Part shown: one piece after another, positions 35,539 through 44,791 of the stretch
How the letters are laid out: every line of letters begins with the position of its first letter
Numbering within the stretch: the first letter of the stretch is position 1
Source of the DNA: Candidatus Aenigmatarchaeota archaeon
Lineage (GTDB): Archaea; Aenigmatarchaeota; Aenigmatarchaeia; CG10238-14; SCSR01
Assembly: GCA_016187415.1 (NCBI GenBank)
Contig: JACPJT010000001.1
Coordinates: 33,965 to 97,964, forward strand
DNA length: 64,000 bases
Direction of reading: 5' to 3'
The notes under the pieces: generated by a model
Database searches by the model: none
What the model was told of the DNA's origin: nothing
What the model saw: the letters and a program-made list of their open reading frames with translations, nothing else
Position numbers and translations under genes: made by a program

Positions 35539-35665
35539 GCTCCCTTCGTCTAGCCCGGTCAACCCGTGCCGAAAGGACTACAGACTTTCGATTGACTTCG
35601 AAAGATTTGACATCTGAGATGAAAGAAGAACTCTGTGGACTGGGGTTCAAATCCCCAAGGGAGCA
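35539..35665 (+). tRNA. tRNA-Glu(TTC) with two introns
   Basis: Acceptor GCTCCCT/AGGGAGC, discriminator A, T arm TGGGG-TTCAAAT-CCCCA. Stem ACAGA/TCTGT and loop C-TTTCG give anticodon TTC. Intron 1 (35562-35573, 12 nt) is in the D loop: CGGT (35556-35559) pairs with GCCG (35568-35571), bulges flanking. Intron 2 (35591-35630, 40 nt) is at the canonical 37/38 site: CTTT (35585-35588) pairs with GAAG (35625-35628). Removal gives a 75-nt tRNA. Its 3' end is the insertion site of the casposon. Confidence 0.88.
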
Positions 35666-35675
35666 TACGACCTTT
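35662..35675 (+). repeat. left target-site duplication of the casposon
   Basis: The 14-mer agcatacgaccttt covers the last three acceptor bases and the discriminator of tRNA-Glu plus ten bases beyond. It recurs in the same orientation at 45088-45101. Casposons characteristically duplicate 14-15 bp at tRNA 3' ends. Confidence 0.92.
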
Positions 35676-35726
35676 GGGATATATATAGAGCCCGAGAAAG
35701 TTCCGCTCCCAGAAAGTTCATAAAAA
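35676..35726 (+). repeat. casposon left terminal inverted repeat
   Basis: Begins gggatatatatagagcccg and is a perfect reverse complement of 45037-45087 over about 51 bases. Similarity then breaks with a one-base indel. These are the ends that casposase would bind and join. Confidence 0.92.
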
Positions 35727-35732
35727 ATCCAT

Positions 35733-36839
35733 CTAGAGTACATTGGGGAAACGTGATTTTAGATAGTTTTTGACTGTCCATAAAAATGGTATTAAGAAAA
35801 TAAAATCAAAAAGGGTAAAAGTTAATGGTCTTGAAGGCGGTAAAAGAGAAACTGTAAATTCTGCAATAACGGTTGGTGTTAAAGCTATTATATACATGTC
35901 GTAAAGAGTTTTCCGAAAACCATATTCACGATAGTGTTCAAGAGAACCATATTTTCCGATTACACCCAGTATTAGAATAATTGCTAAGAAGAAAAGAAAC
36001 TCTGAAGGGAATAGCGTTCGGTGAAAGTTTATTTTCACACTTTCAGTTAAATTGCCCCCCGCATCAAATTTGCAGTTTTTAATTGGTACTACAATACCAT
36101 TAGGCAGTGTTTGGTATAGAGAAAAGGAAATTCCATAAAACTCATTATTTCGAAGACCAACGTCGGCAGTTATCAATTGATGGTCAAATTGAATTGGTGT
36201 AGGTTTTGCAGTAAAGACAAATCCCTTGTAATGTGAATAACCAGATGGGGTTTGACATAGAATTTCACCACTTGGAGTCTTTGCTATAGCTTCAACATTT
36301 TGTTTTATATCAGTTTCGGGAAAGATATAATGCCCGATTATTATGATGTTATTTGTTATGCTTTTTGATTCATCGAATGGGTAATAAGCGTCGAATGGAT
36401 AAAGATATTTAGAACGTAGTTCTCCAACATTCTGTACAGAAAACTTTACAGTGACATTTGAATCATTTTCAGATAACTTTATTTCATGTGAGAATATATA
36501 CAACTGTTTATCGTTTTTCTTTAAATCAGAGACGTCAGGTCTTTCCTCAAGATATGTTTGATTACCATTTTCGATAATTTTAAGTTGCCAAACACGAAAA
36601 ATAGTTTCACTTGTGTAATTAATTCTGATTGTTGCATTTTTACCTGTAATTTGCAATTCTTTTGAACTAGAGTCAAAATTCACATTTGTGTTTTCTAATA
36701 TCCTAACAACATTGTCTGAGTTGTCTAAATGTTCATATGTTACATCAAATTTATTTCGATTAAATTGAACTAAATTTAATAATGCGTATAGTAAAATTAC
36801 CAAACCAATTGCTATAAGAATTATTTTATTCCATTTCAT
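35733..36839 (-). CDS. casposon membrane protein with extracellular domain
   Basis: 368 residues. There is one N-terminal membrane segment (5-24), a ~240-residue beta-rich, N-glycosylation-rich extracytoplasmic region (many NxS/T; LYPFDAYYPFDES motif), and three or four C-terminal membrane segments. It ends six bases inside the left repeat and is divergent from cas1. The family is not known; it may act at the cell surface during transfer. Confidence 0.65.
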   Translation of the reverse strand: MKWNKIILIAIGLVILLYALLNLVQFNRNKFDVTYEHLDNSDNVVRILENTNVNFDSSSKELQITGKNATIRINYTSETIFRVWQLKIIENGNQTYLEERPDVSDLKKNDKQLYIFSHEIKLSENDSNVTVKFSVQNVGELRSKYLYPFDAYYPFDESKSITNNIIIIGHYIFPETDIKQNVEAIAKTPSGEILCQTPSGYSHYKGFVFTAKPTPIQFDHQLITADVGLRNNEFYGISFSLYQTLPNGIVVPIKNCKFDAGGNLTESVKINFHRTLFPSEFLFFLAIILILGVIGKYGSLEHYREYGFRKTLYDMYIIALTPTVIAEFTVSLLPPSRPLTFTLFDFIFLIPFLWTVKNYLKSRFPNVL

Positions 36840-36840
36840 A

Positions 36841-36908
36841 ATGAAACAGTTAGTGAACTATTTATTTATCCTCCACCATATTTCTATCATTCTTGAGGTG
36901 ATAGAAAC
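36841..36908. promoter_or_regulatory. divergent promoter upstream of casposase
   Basis: Contains a 30-mer (36858-36887, starting ctatttatttatcctc) that recurs with two mismatches at 45755-45784 upstream of another membrane-protein gene outside the element. AGGTGAT (36896-36902) is a ribosome-binding site six bases before the GTG start of cas1. Confidence 0.6.
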
Positions 36909-38055
36909 GTGGTAGATATGGACTTAAATAATAATTTGAATATCTCAAATAAATTCCTCTTTCTTGACGGCTATGGGATAGATGTTAGAGTAGATGATGG
37001 TAAATTGGTCGTAAAAGACGGCAATGGTTCAAAGCAAACATTCTTTCCTAAGAGATTCCCTTTCAATAACGTGATTGTTTATGGAACGAGAGGTTCGATA
37101 AGCTTCGAACGGCAAACTCTTGACCAGTATACTTCCACAAGAAGCCAAGCAAACTGAGTTGAAATTCAGACAATATGAAACATATAAGTCCGAAAGGCGA
37201 GTCGAGATAGCTAGAAAGTTCATTGAAGCAAAGATTCAGAGGACGAAAGATGTTCTTGATTGGTTGAATCAAAGATATCCAGAGATTGACACTAATTTCA
37301 AATCCGACCTATCAAAAGCACAAACTATCCCAGAAATAATGAATGTTGAGGGTAGAGTTGCTGAATTCTATTGGAGACAATTGCATAAACTTCTGAGTAA
37401 AAAGTTTGAATTCGAGAATAGAAAGATTGGTAAGACTGAAAGACCTATGGGTGCTGTAGACCCGATAAATTGTCTGCTTAATTATGGATACTCTTTGCTT
37501 GAGAGTGAATGCAGAAGAGCAATAAATTCTGTCGGACTGGATACACATGTTGGATTTCTACATGAGGTAAATTTAGGCAAAGAACCTTTGGTGTACGACT
37601 TACAAGAGCCTTTCAGATGGTTGATTGACTTGGCTGTAATCAACGCTTTAGAGAATAAGATTTTCGACAAGAAGGATTTCATAAGGACTGAGAATTTCAA
37701 TCTCAAGCTGAAAAACAGTGGTGCTAAGAAGCTGGTTAAGGAAGTTGAAAACCAGTTGAACAAGACTGCCTTTTATCAAAGCATGGAATACAGATGGTTC
37801 AACATCATTTTATTCAAGGCAAGGGAATTAGGGCAACATCTGCTAGGCAAGAGGAAAATTATTGATTTTGGTGTGACAGTAGCAAATCTGGAAAGAATGG
37901 ATAACCATGAATTAAGAGAGAAAATTCTGGAGTTATCGAATTCTAAGGCTAGAAAATTAGGAATATGTAAAAGTGAGTTGTGGTATTTGAAGCGAAAAGC
38001 AAACTCTGAGAAACCATTTAAGATTTATAATAGAATTAAAGAAAGGTTAATATGA
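36909..38055 (+). pseudogene. cas1: casposase (Cas1), disrupted by internal deletion/frameshift
   Basis: Cas1 integrase that would catalyse casposon insertion. The N-terminal beta domain (LFLDGYGIDVRVDDGKLVVK, IVYGTRGSISFE) is in one frame, ending about 37118; the rest (NGKLLTSILPQE onward) is in another. About 18 residues that Cas1 normally has between SFE and NGKLL are missing, implying a loss of about 53 bp near 37107-37113. The catalytic domain looks intact: Glu in NVEGRVAEFYW, His in VGFLHEV, Asp in YDLQEPFRW. Sequencing error cannot be excluded. Confidence 0.85.
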
Positions 38056-38058
38056 TTA

Positions 38059-38502
38059 TTACTCTGGTTGTGTAAAGAAAGTATCATGAATTATTTTATC
38101 TAGTTCTTTTACAATTTCTACTCCATTTAAGCAAATTTGCTTTATTTCATCATCAGAAGGCTCTGCACTTTCGTAGATATTTATATGACCTAATTTATCA
38201 TTTCTGTCAGAATTAAATCTGAGAATTTCTTCTTCAAAATCTTTTTTAATTATCCCTAATATGAATAAATCTTTCGCAAGTGGAGCAAAATATTTTTTAT
38301 TTACGATATTCCATTTTTCTGGGTGGTTTCCTAATGGCTGGTCGTTTTCGTCCTTATTGAATTTGTATCTCAAAATAATTTTCATTTGGTGATGAATTCC
38401 AGCGTGTATGGTGGCAAAAGCTTTCCATATATTTTGCTTCAACAAATTATCAAAATAATCTAGAGATAATTTGTTTCCATTGTAAAGCAATCTATCTTCC
38501 AT
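38059..38502 (-). CDS. HEPN-like protein in casposon
   Basis: 147-residue helical protein. RNDKLGH (about residue 107) fits the R-X4-6-H motif of HEPN ribonucleases with a polar residue after Arg. HEPN proteins are often toxins or RNA-cleaving defence effectors. The adjacent small winged-helix gene (38540) could be its regulator; no nucleotidyltransferase antitoxin is present. The motif match is short, so the assignment is tentative. Confidence 0.55.
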   Translation of the reverse strand: MEDRLLYNGNKLSLDYFDNLLKQNIWKAFATIHAGIHHQMKIILRYKFNKDENDQPLGNHPEKWNIVNKKYFAPLAKDLFILGIIKKDFEEEILRFNSDRNDKLGHINIYESAEPSDDEIKQICLNGVEIVKELDKIIHDTFFTQPE

Positions 38503-38539
38503 TATTTTAATTAGTCTAGGTATTTAAAAATTAGAATGT

Positions 38540-38743
38540 TCATTTCTTCTTCCAAAAGAAACCAGCCTTAGTTTCTATCCTTTCTACCTTACCTTCGTTC
38601 TTCAATTCCATAAGAACCCTGTATAGCATGTGCCAATTAATGCTTTTGCCACTCTTTTCTTCGACCTCTTTCAGGACTTGGTTCGTACTCTTTATATTAT
38701 TCAAAGAAAGTATACCCAAAACCGTTTCTCTATACTTACTCAT
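38540..38743 (-). CDS. small winged-helix protein
   Basis: 67 residues: STNQVLKEVEEKSGKSINWHMLYRVLMELKNEGKVERIETKAGFFWKKK is a complete minimal winged helix with a basic wing. It lies upstream of the HEPN-like gene on the same strand (37-base gap). Confidence 0.7.
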   Translation of the reverse strand: MSKYRETVLGILSLNNIKSTNQVLKEVEEKSGKSINWHMLYRVLMELKNEGKVERIETKAGFFWKKK

Positions 38744-38829
38744 AAGAGAGTTTTACAAAATATTGTTACTAAGCATATATCCAAAGGTTTGATACAAGAG
38801 TTTTAAAGGTAAAATGTAATAGTAAATTA

Positions 38830-39459
38830 ATGAAAAGCAAGCCTAAGAGCATATTGAAATGGTTTGGCATAATAGTTGGAATTTTCTTTCTTGCTATGAT
38901 AATATGGGGTATTCTGGGTTACTTGTCATATTCCTACATTTTAACAAACTCTACAACATCAGCCTCTCCAGATGTACAAAAATTCAACGAACTTAGCAGT
39001 AGAAGTCGGAAGGAAGTAAATCAATTTTCCAATGAAATAAAAGACTATTCAGTTAGCCTAAAAGCTGGAGATACCATTGCATCTAGAAGTAAGGTCACCA
39101 ACGCTAGAAACATATTGATTGATTTGAAGAATGATTACCAATTCGTATGCGATTTCCAAGAGAGTAACAAGCAATTATTTAGCAGTGACATAGAGATACT
39201 AATTCAAAAGTGCAAAGGCTTTTTGGATGTTTTCAACTTATGCTATCCAAAATACTTGGATTCGTTGTATAGTCTAACTTACTTAGTAGAACAAGGAAAC
39301 CAAGCAAAAACTCAGCAAGGTACACAGAATTACCAAACGTCATGTGCTTCTTGGCTAAACGACTGGAATATTGTAAGGGGTAGCTGTAGTACATTGTCGG
39401 AAAAGTATTATTTGGGTCTAGAATTTGCAGATTTGTCCGAAATGTGCAAATTAAACTAG
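38830..39459 (+). CDS. membrane-anchored protein, unknown
   Basis: 209 residues. One N-terminal membrane segment (about 10-33), then a coiled, polar extracytoplasmic part with four to six cysteines (FVCDFQE, IQKCKGF, NLCYPKY, SCASWLND, GSCSTL, EMCKLN). Disulphides are likely outside the cell. Casposon cargo of unknown role. Confidence 0.6.
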   Translation: MKSKPKSILKWFGIIVGIFFLAMIIWGILGYLSYSYILTNSTTSASPDVQKFNELSSRSRKEVNQFSNEIKDYSVSLKAGDTIASRSKVTNARNILIDLKNDYQFVCDFQESNKQLFSSDIEILIQKCKGFLDVFNLCYPKYLDSLYSLTYLVEQGNQAKTQQGTQNYQTSCASWLNDWNIVRGSCSTLSEKYYLGLEFADLSEMCKLN

Positions 39460-39506
39460 GATTCTTCTTCAATAGCTCACACTTTAATGTAAACTCTAGG
39501 ATATGC

Positions 39507-39776
39507 ATGGCTTGTCTAGTAAAATGTCCGATATGTCAGAAAACTAAGAAGCTTGATAGCAGAACCAAGCATTACTTTAGATGTGATTGGTGTCATATAG
39601 CTATCGAAGTAAAGCCTAACATATTGGGAGAATCGTTTGTATTGCCTAGAAAATGCAAGGATTGTGGTAGAATTAAGGGTAAAGATTGTGATTGTATTGA
39701 AATTGTAGACGGTGAACCAGAAAAATTGATATTAGTCAATGATGAGTCAGAAAAGTTAATCATTGTTGACAATTAA
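39507..39776 (+). CDS. zinc-ribbon protein
   Basis: 89 residues from the ATG at 39507. CPICQKTKKLDSRTKHYFRCDWCHIAIEV forms a classic zinc ribbon, and a second Cys cluster (CKDCGRIKGKDCDC) follows. A short acidic tail ends the protein. The upstream in-frame segment overlaps the preceding gene, so the later start is chosen. Possible DNA- or RNA-binding casposon protein. Confidence 0.65.
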   Translation: MACLVKCPICQKTKKLDSRTKHYFRCDWCHIAIEVKPNILGESFVLPRKCKDCGRIKGKDCDCIEIVDGEPEKLILVNDESEKLIIVDN

Positions 39777-40288
39777 AATGGATTATATAGTTCTCCTATC
39801 TTCTTTTCTAGGAAGTAAACCGATGTCCTTCTCTTACTTCCATCATATAACTCATCGAAGCTATCAATAAACAATTTAGAAGCTTGTTTTTTACTAAGAT
39901 TTTTAATTCTAACGCTTAGTGACTTGCATCTTTCAATAAAGGATTTCTCTAGAGGTTTAGGTATTTCAGCATCTTTTATTTTCGATATATTATTTTTTGT
40001 CAATTCTGCAAAAAACTTCTTTTCTAATTCCGAACCTTTTATAACAATTTCTGCAACCTTATTTTTATTTGTGAAGAATAACTTTTTTACATGGGGCTTT
40101 ACACCGCTACTTTCATGCATCATCAAACCTTCAGTTTCAATAATATTTAGATAAGTTGTAATATTTTTCGCATAACCAGCATCAATTTCACCTTTTAATA
40201 ATCTGGTAATCTCTTGAGGGTGTATTGCTTTATCCCAACATAAATAAATCAACATGAGATACAGATTTCTGATTTTGAAATTACCCAT
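39773..40288 (-). CDS. winged-helix regulator
   Basis: 171 residues starting MGNFKIRNLYLMLIYL. Residues ~15-60 form a winged helix (HPQEITRLLKGEIDAGYAKNITTYLNIIETEGLMMHESSG). The basic C-terminal part (SVRIKNLSKKQASKLF) may bind DNA or dimerise. A TATA-like TTTATATTTA lies 25-35 bases upstream of the ATG. Overlaps the 3' end of the zinc-ribbon gene by four bases; divergent from the polymerase operon. Confidence 0.65.
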   Translation of the reverse strand: MGNFKIRNLYLMLIYLCWDKAIHPQEITRLLKGEIDAGYAKNITTYLNIIETEGLMMHESSGVKPHVKKLFFTNKNKVAEIVIKGSELEKKFFAELTKNNISKIKDAEIPKPLEKSFIERCKSLSVRIKNLSKKQASKLFIDSFDELYDGSKRRTSVYFLEKKIGELYNPF

Positions 40289-40366
40289 ATTGATAAGTAG
40301 ATGTGTAAATATAAAACTCGATTTACAGCACAAACAATAATTTAATTCGAAATTACTAAATTAAAC

Positions 40367-40660
40367 ATGAGAAAACGAGAAGCTGATTTCGTCAAATCAG
40401 CCCCCAGAGTTAAATTAGTTTATATGGCTATTGAAAAAGAGCCAGAATTTGATTTCTTAAATGAAGTATTTGATAGAATGATATTAGATAGAGAGATTTC
40501 TTCTTACCGTAAATCAATAATACCATTTCCACTAATCTTCAAAAGGCTTGGAGTAGTCTACCATTTTTCTAAAAAGACAAGTTTGAAGTTCTTGAAAGTT
40601 TTAGAAAAACGGGGTTACATCAAACTAGTCAACTTTCATGGAATTAAGGTGACTAGATAA
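40367..40660 (+). CDS. winged-helix protein, first gene of polymerase operon
   Basis: 97 residues. FPLIFKRLGVVYHFSKKTSLKFLKVLEKRGYIKLVNFHGIKVTR resembles a winged helix. Its stop overlaps the next start (TAATG), beginning a four-gene operon that ends with DNA polymerase. Confidence 0.62.
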   Translation: MRKREADFVKSAPRVKLVYMAIEKEPEFDFLNEVFDRMILDREISSYRKSIIPFPLIFKRLGVVYHFSKKTSLKFLKVLEKRGYIKLVNFHGIKVTR

Positions 40661-41160
40661 TGAAAGTTCTTAGTATAGCTAAAACAGCTTGGAGTAAGCT
40701 GAATCCAGAGAAGCGATTTACAAGGATGTTATCACTAGATGCCCTAAATCTGATGCGACATAATAAGCTTTCATTAGAGAAAGCGTCTAAGTATGTGGGA
40801 TTGGACAAAGAAACTGTACAACAACATATAGCTTCTGCAATTTACAAAAGGCACAATAGGTGGATACCTAAAAGAATGGACATTATACAACGAAGAATGA
40901 CTGTCTACAAAAACGGAAAATCAACATCAATTGTTGTAAGAGATTCCAAACAAGCCTCTAGGATAGGAGAATATTTCAATGATGTGAAGAAGGCTTTAAC
41001 AACTGGTGATGACTCATTCCTCAGAAAATACAATAGAAGAAAAATAATCGGTGTAAGAGGAGGAAAGCATAAGCTTGAGACACGACTTGAGAAAATCAGA
41101 GAAATAGAAGAGGCTAAAGAAGACGGTGAGTTTCAAGTTCTCTACGACACGGTGAGATGA
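40660..41160 (+). CDS. helix-turn-helix protein
   Basis: 166 residues. LSLDALNLMRHNKLSLEKASKYVGLDKETVQQHIASAIYKRH contains a helix-turn-helix (about 27-65). The remainder is basic. The start overlaps the upstream stop by one base and the stop abuts the next start, so translation is coupled. Perhaps a replication or copy-control protein of the casposon. Confidence 0.62.
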   Translation: MKVLSIAKTAWSKLNPEKRFTRMLSLDALNLMRHNKLSLEKASKYVGLDKETVQQHIASAIYKRHNRWIPKRMDIIQRRMTVYKNGKSTSIVVRDSKQASRIGEYFNDVKKALTTGDDSFLRKYNRRKIIGVRGGKHKLETRLEKIREIEEAKEDGEFQVLYDTVR

Positions 41161-41511
41161 ATGAATAGAGAACATTATGAAAGAGAGATAATCAATAAAA
41201 TAAAGCAGAGAAAGTTCAAGGAAGCTTTGAGAGACACTGCAAAAGCAAACATATGCATACTCAAGTGTGAATGCTCTTCTATAGAAGAGCATCATTTACT
41301 CAGCAGAATAAATTCAGATGATACAGTTGGATTGTGCAAACCACCACATAGTTTTGTAACCAATGCACAAAATGAACTACCATCTCAGATAAGAAAAAAC
41401 AAGTCGTCTAAAAAGAGAGGTCTCCATTTCTTCCTTGTAAGCATTGGTGCATTGCTGATTCTGATTGGCGAAAGAATGATAGATTTTGGATTGAGTGACT
41501 TGGATGATTGA
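41161..41511 (+). CDS. HNH-like protein with C-terminal membrane segment
   Basis: 116 residues. CILKCECSSIEEHHLLSRINSDDTVGLCKPPH resembles the Cys-His core of a treble-clef HNH nuclease (EHH; NSDD; LCxxxH). HNH nucleases are common in casposons. A hydrophobic C-terminal stretch (FFLVSIGALLILIGE) is unusual for one. The stop overlaps the polymerase ATG. Confidence 0.55.
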   Translation: MNREHYEREIINKIKQRKFKEALRDTAKANICILKCECSSIEEHHLLSRINSDDTVGLCKPPHSFVTNAQNELPSQIRKNKSSKKRGLHFFLVSIGALLILIGERMIDFGLSDLDD

Positions 41512-44008
41512 AAAGAAGGAAATTGCGTTAAGAACGTATGTGAAACCAAAAAGAATAAAAGAAAGAATTCAAAATAAAGAAGTTAACACATCTAGAATTC
41601 TAGTTTTTGATACAGAGACTACGGATGACATGTATCAAAATCTGAAGTTTGGTTCATTTGCCATAATCGAAAACTCCAATGAGCAATACAAGGGAATATT
41701 TTATAACCCAGAAGATGTCACAGAAGACGAAAAGAAATTATTAGAAAAACACTGTAAATTAAAACAAATTCAGTTGTATACAAAGGAAGATTTTATAGAA
41801 AATGTCTTCATAAAGGAAGTTTTTTATACGCAAACTTTATGTATTGGTTTCAACTTACCATTTGATATACCAAGATTGTCTATTGACTGGTCTGAAGCTA
41901 GGGGGAAGAGATTTGAAAATGGGTTTTCCTTTATTTTAAGCAAAAATCCTAGCATTCCTAGATTGAAAATAAAACATATTGACAGCACAATGTCATTCAT
42001 CGAATTCGGCTCTGCTTTTGACTACAATGGGAGAAATTACAATTTCAGAGGCAATTTCCTAGATTTGAAAACCTTGATGTTCGCACTAACTAATGAAAAG
42101 TATTCACTAAAAACAGCTTGTAAATTGTTCAAAACTAAGCACCAAAAATCAGAAGCAAAAACTCATGGTAAAATAACTCCTGAATATATTGAATACAATT
42201 TGAACGACTTGGAATGCACCAAAGAGCTTTATTACAAGGCAAAAGAAGAGTACGATAAATTTTGTATCAACCTGCCAGTTACAAAGGCGTATTCTCCAGC
42301 ATCTATTGGAAAGACATGTCTCGACATGTTGGACATCAAATCATTCGAGAAAAAGAATCCAAACTTTCCAGATGCAATAAAAGGAAACATCATGGCTTCT
42401 TACTATGGTGGTAGAAGCGATGTAATGTTTAGACGAAACCCCATGCAAATTGTTCTTTTAGATTTCACGAGCATGTACCCTACCGTATGCATATTGCAAA
42501 ATCTTTGGAAATTCATAATAGCTGAGAAGATAGAGACAATAGATAATACAGAAAATGTGAGGAAGCTATTGGAGAGAATTAAAGAACCAGCAGATTTGCT
42601 AGACAATGAACTCTGGAAGACTTTCAATTGCATAGTTTTTGTCAAGTCGAATGAAGATTTACTACCAGTTAGGTCAAGATTTAACTATAATGAAGAGGCT
42701 TACAACATAGGAATAGAGTATCTGACAAATGAAAATGCCATACCATATGCCCTTTCAGATGTTATAGCATCCAAGATACTAAATAATAAAACACCTGAGA
42801 TAATGAAGGCTATTAGATTTATCCCAGTTGGCATACAGAATGGCTTGAAGAAGGTAAATATTCTGGGCGTAGAATCAGACCCTGAAAAACAAGATTTCTT
42901 TGAGGCACTCATAGAAGAAAGGCAGAAGATTAAAAACGAGATGAAAAGGTTGGGTGAAGCCTCGCCCGAACACATGCTTTTAGACAGCAAACAAAAGGCA
43001 CTGAAGACGATTGCCAATGCGATAAGTTATGGCATTTACATAGAAGACAATCCAGAAGAAAACTATGAAATAATTGATGCATATGGAATTGAAAAGTTTG
43101 AAGCCGATGCTAGCAAGATTGACAACTTTGGGTATTTTTTCAATCCTATAATGGCTGTTTTGATAACATCTGCATCAAGATTGCTATTGGCTATAGCTGA
43201 GAGTATCCTAGCTAAGCATGGAAAATTCTTCGCATTTTGCGACACCGACAGCATGGCTGTACCACCAGAGTGTGCAAAAGAGTTGCAAGACTATTTCCAA
43301 AAACTAAATCCTTACAAAATTGATGTGGAAATTCTAAAGCAAGAAACTCCAGTTGTTTGGTGTTATTGCATAAGTGCAAAGAGATATGTTTTGTATAAAA
43401 AGGATGACAAAATAGAGATTTTCAAGAAAGATAAAAAATACAGATTTTCATTGCACGGGTTGGGTCACATAGAGAACCCCTTTGGAAATGACAGAGGCGA
43501 TGATATACCATGGCAAATAGAATGGTGGACAGATATACTGAATTTGGAATATGGGATTGTAGATGAGAATGAGATAACAACCAAATATAGAAACAAATAC
43601 GAGATTGCACAGCTTAGTATAACATCAACAAATATAATGAAAAGATTTGAGGTCTTAAATAAAGACAAGAAAATCAAACCATCCAATTTCTTTCTAGTCG
43701 GGATGGGTGCAAAGAAAATTGATGGTATATTAGTCAAGCCCATGGCACCATATTCAAACAATCCGCAATCTATTGTCTATCAAAACTTTGTGGATTACAA
43801 CAGTGGAAAGATATTAAATGACATCTCATATTGGAAGACACTTGATAGAACTTTCTTCAGATATCTAGACCATCCTGAATCAAAGTTTGTCGGTAATAGA
43901 GGAAAGCTAGAAAGAAGACACATAGAAGTAAGCGATATAATTTTCATAGGAAAGGAGGCAAATGACGTAAAGACTACTGGGAGATGCGATAAAATATGGA
44001 ATAAATGA
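41504..44008 (+). CDS. polB: family B DNA polymerase of casposon
   Basis: About 834 residues. Exonuclease motif FDTETTDD and Exo II/III regions precede the polymerase palm: motif A DFTSMYPT, motif B KTIANAISYG and motif C CDTDSM. All catalytic acids are present. The ATG at 41504 overlaps the upstream stop (ATGATTGA). At the 3' end, the frame shifted by one base from about 43971 continues as LLGDAIKYGINERTLRKIKKKIRG, an HTH-like tail with no start codon, so the native C-terminus was probably lost by a frameshift. The element thus replicates its own DNA or repairs gaps. Confidence 0.9.
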   Translation: MIEKKEIALRTYVKPKRIKERIQNKEVNTSRILVFDTETTDDMYQNLKFGSFAIIENSNEQYKGIFYNPEDVTEDEKKLLEKHCKLKQIQLYTKEDFIENVFIKEVFYTQTLCIGFNLPFDIPRLSIDWSEARGKRFENGFSFILSKNPSIPRLKIKHIDSTMSFIEFGSAFDYNGRNYNFRGNFLDLKTLMFALTNEKYSLKTACKLFKTKHQKSEAKTHGKITPEYIEYNLNDLECTKELYYKAKEEYDKFCINLPVTKAYSPASIGKTCLDMLDIKSFEKKNPNFPDAIKGNIMASYYGGRSDVMFRRNPMQIVLLDFTSMYPTVCILQNLWKFIIAEKIETIDNTENVRKLLERIKEPADLLDNELWKTFNCIVFVKSNEDLLPVRSRFNYNEEAYNIGIEYLTNENAIPYALSDVIASKILNNKTPEIMKAIRFIPVGIQNGLKKVNILGVESDPEKQDFFEALIEERQKIKNEMKRLGEASPEHMLLDSKQKALKTIANAISYGIYIEDNPEENYEIIDAYGIEKFEADASKIDNFGYFFNPIMAVLITSASRLLLAIAESILAKHGKFFAFCDTDSMAVPPECAKELQDYFQKLNPYKIDVEILKQETPVVWCYCISAKRYVLYKKDDKIEIFKKDKKYRFSLHGLGHIENPFGNDRGDDIPWQIEWWTDILNLEYGIVDENEITTKYRNKYEIAQLSITSTNIMKRFEVLNKDKKIKPSNFFLVGMGAKKIDGILVKPMAPYSNNPQSIVYQNFVDYNSGKILNDISYWKTLDRTFFRYLDHPESKFVGNRGKLERRHIEVSDIIFIGKEANDVKTTGRCDKIWNK

Positions 44009-44073
44009 GAGGACGTTAAGAAAAATCAAGAAGAAGATAAGAGGAAATAAAAAACTGGTTCTTAGAAGAAAAA

Positions 44074-44787
44074 TTAAAATGATTTTATGGAAAATAACTT
44101 TAAGAAAAATGATATGATTGTCGTTATACCACTTATTATACCTACAACAACACCAAATTTAGTTAATATAGTCCAAAGTCCTTTAAATGATATTTCTTTA
44201 TTTTCTACATCTGATTTTGGGAGTGCAGACCCGAGTAGTGTAACCACAATTTGAAGAAATAGAAGTGCATATGCTACATATTGAGCCCATATCAAGTTAA
44301 AGGATAACCCCAGTGAGATAAACATCAGTGCAAAGAATAAAAAATATATAGAAAATCTTAACCCAGATATATTATTTTCTACAAGATTTGATACTGTTTC
44401 AAGAAAAGGCATGTAAAGAACCATCGAAGCCGTGGACAATAACGCCATGAAAGGGAAAATAATTAAGTATGTCAACACTATTCTGCCAGATACAAAATAA
44501 TTAGTTGATATGATACTCAATATGAGAATAACAAGTAATCCATTCAGACCAATTAACTTGTCAGTAACTTTCTGACTTTTAGATAAATCTGTTATTTTAG
44601 AAAATCCCATCTTAGCCAAATCTGCAATACTAGTACCATCTTGAGATTTAGAATTTTTATTCACCACATTATTATTTCCAGTAATCCCAATTACATTTTT
44701 TGAATCTTTGATTGTAGTTTTGTATATTGTAGTTCGTTGCCTAGATTCAGACTTTTTCTTAGATTCAGCGACCATTTTATGCCCCAC
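44074..44787 (-). CDS. multi-pass membrane protein
   Basis: 237 residues: a polar N-terminal part (about 1-75, KESRQRTTIYKTT and NNNVVNKNSKS) and four or five membrane segments. No family recognised. Last minus-strand gene of the casposon, following a 65-residue winged-helix gene. Confidence 0.6.
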   Translation of the reverse strand: MGHKMVAESKKKSESRQRTTIYKTTIKDSKNVIGITGNNNVVNKNSKSQDGTSIADLAKMGFSKITDLSKSQKVTDKLIGLNGLLVILILSIISTNYFVSGRIVLTYLIIFPFMALLSTASMVLYMPFLETVSNLVENNISGLRFSIYFLFFALMFISLGLSFNLIWAQYVAYALLFLQIVVTLLGSALPKSDVENKEISFKGLWTILTKFGVVVGIISGITTIISFFLKLFSIKSF

Positions 44788-44791
44788 TAAA

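Noticed and set aside
37080-37160. Programmed ribosomal frameshift in casposase
   Set aside because: About 18 conserved residues are missing at the junction, so a frameshift alone would not restore a normal Cas1.
36909-38055. Cas1 as part of a CRISPR-Cas system
   Set aside because: No repeats, Cas2 or effector genes were seen nearby, while terminal inverted repeats and a target duplication flank the region.
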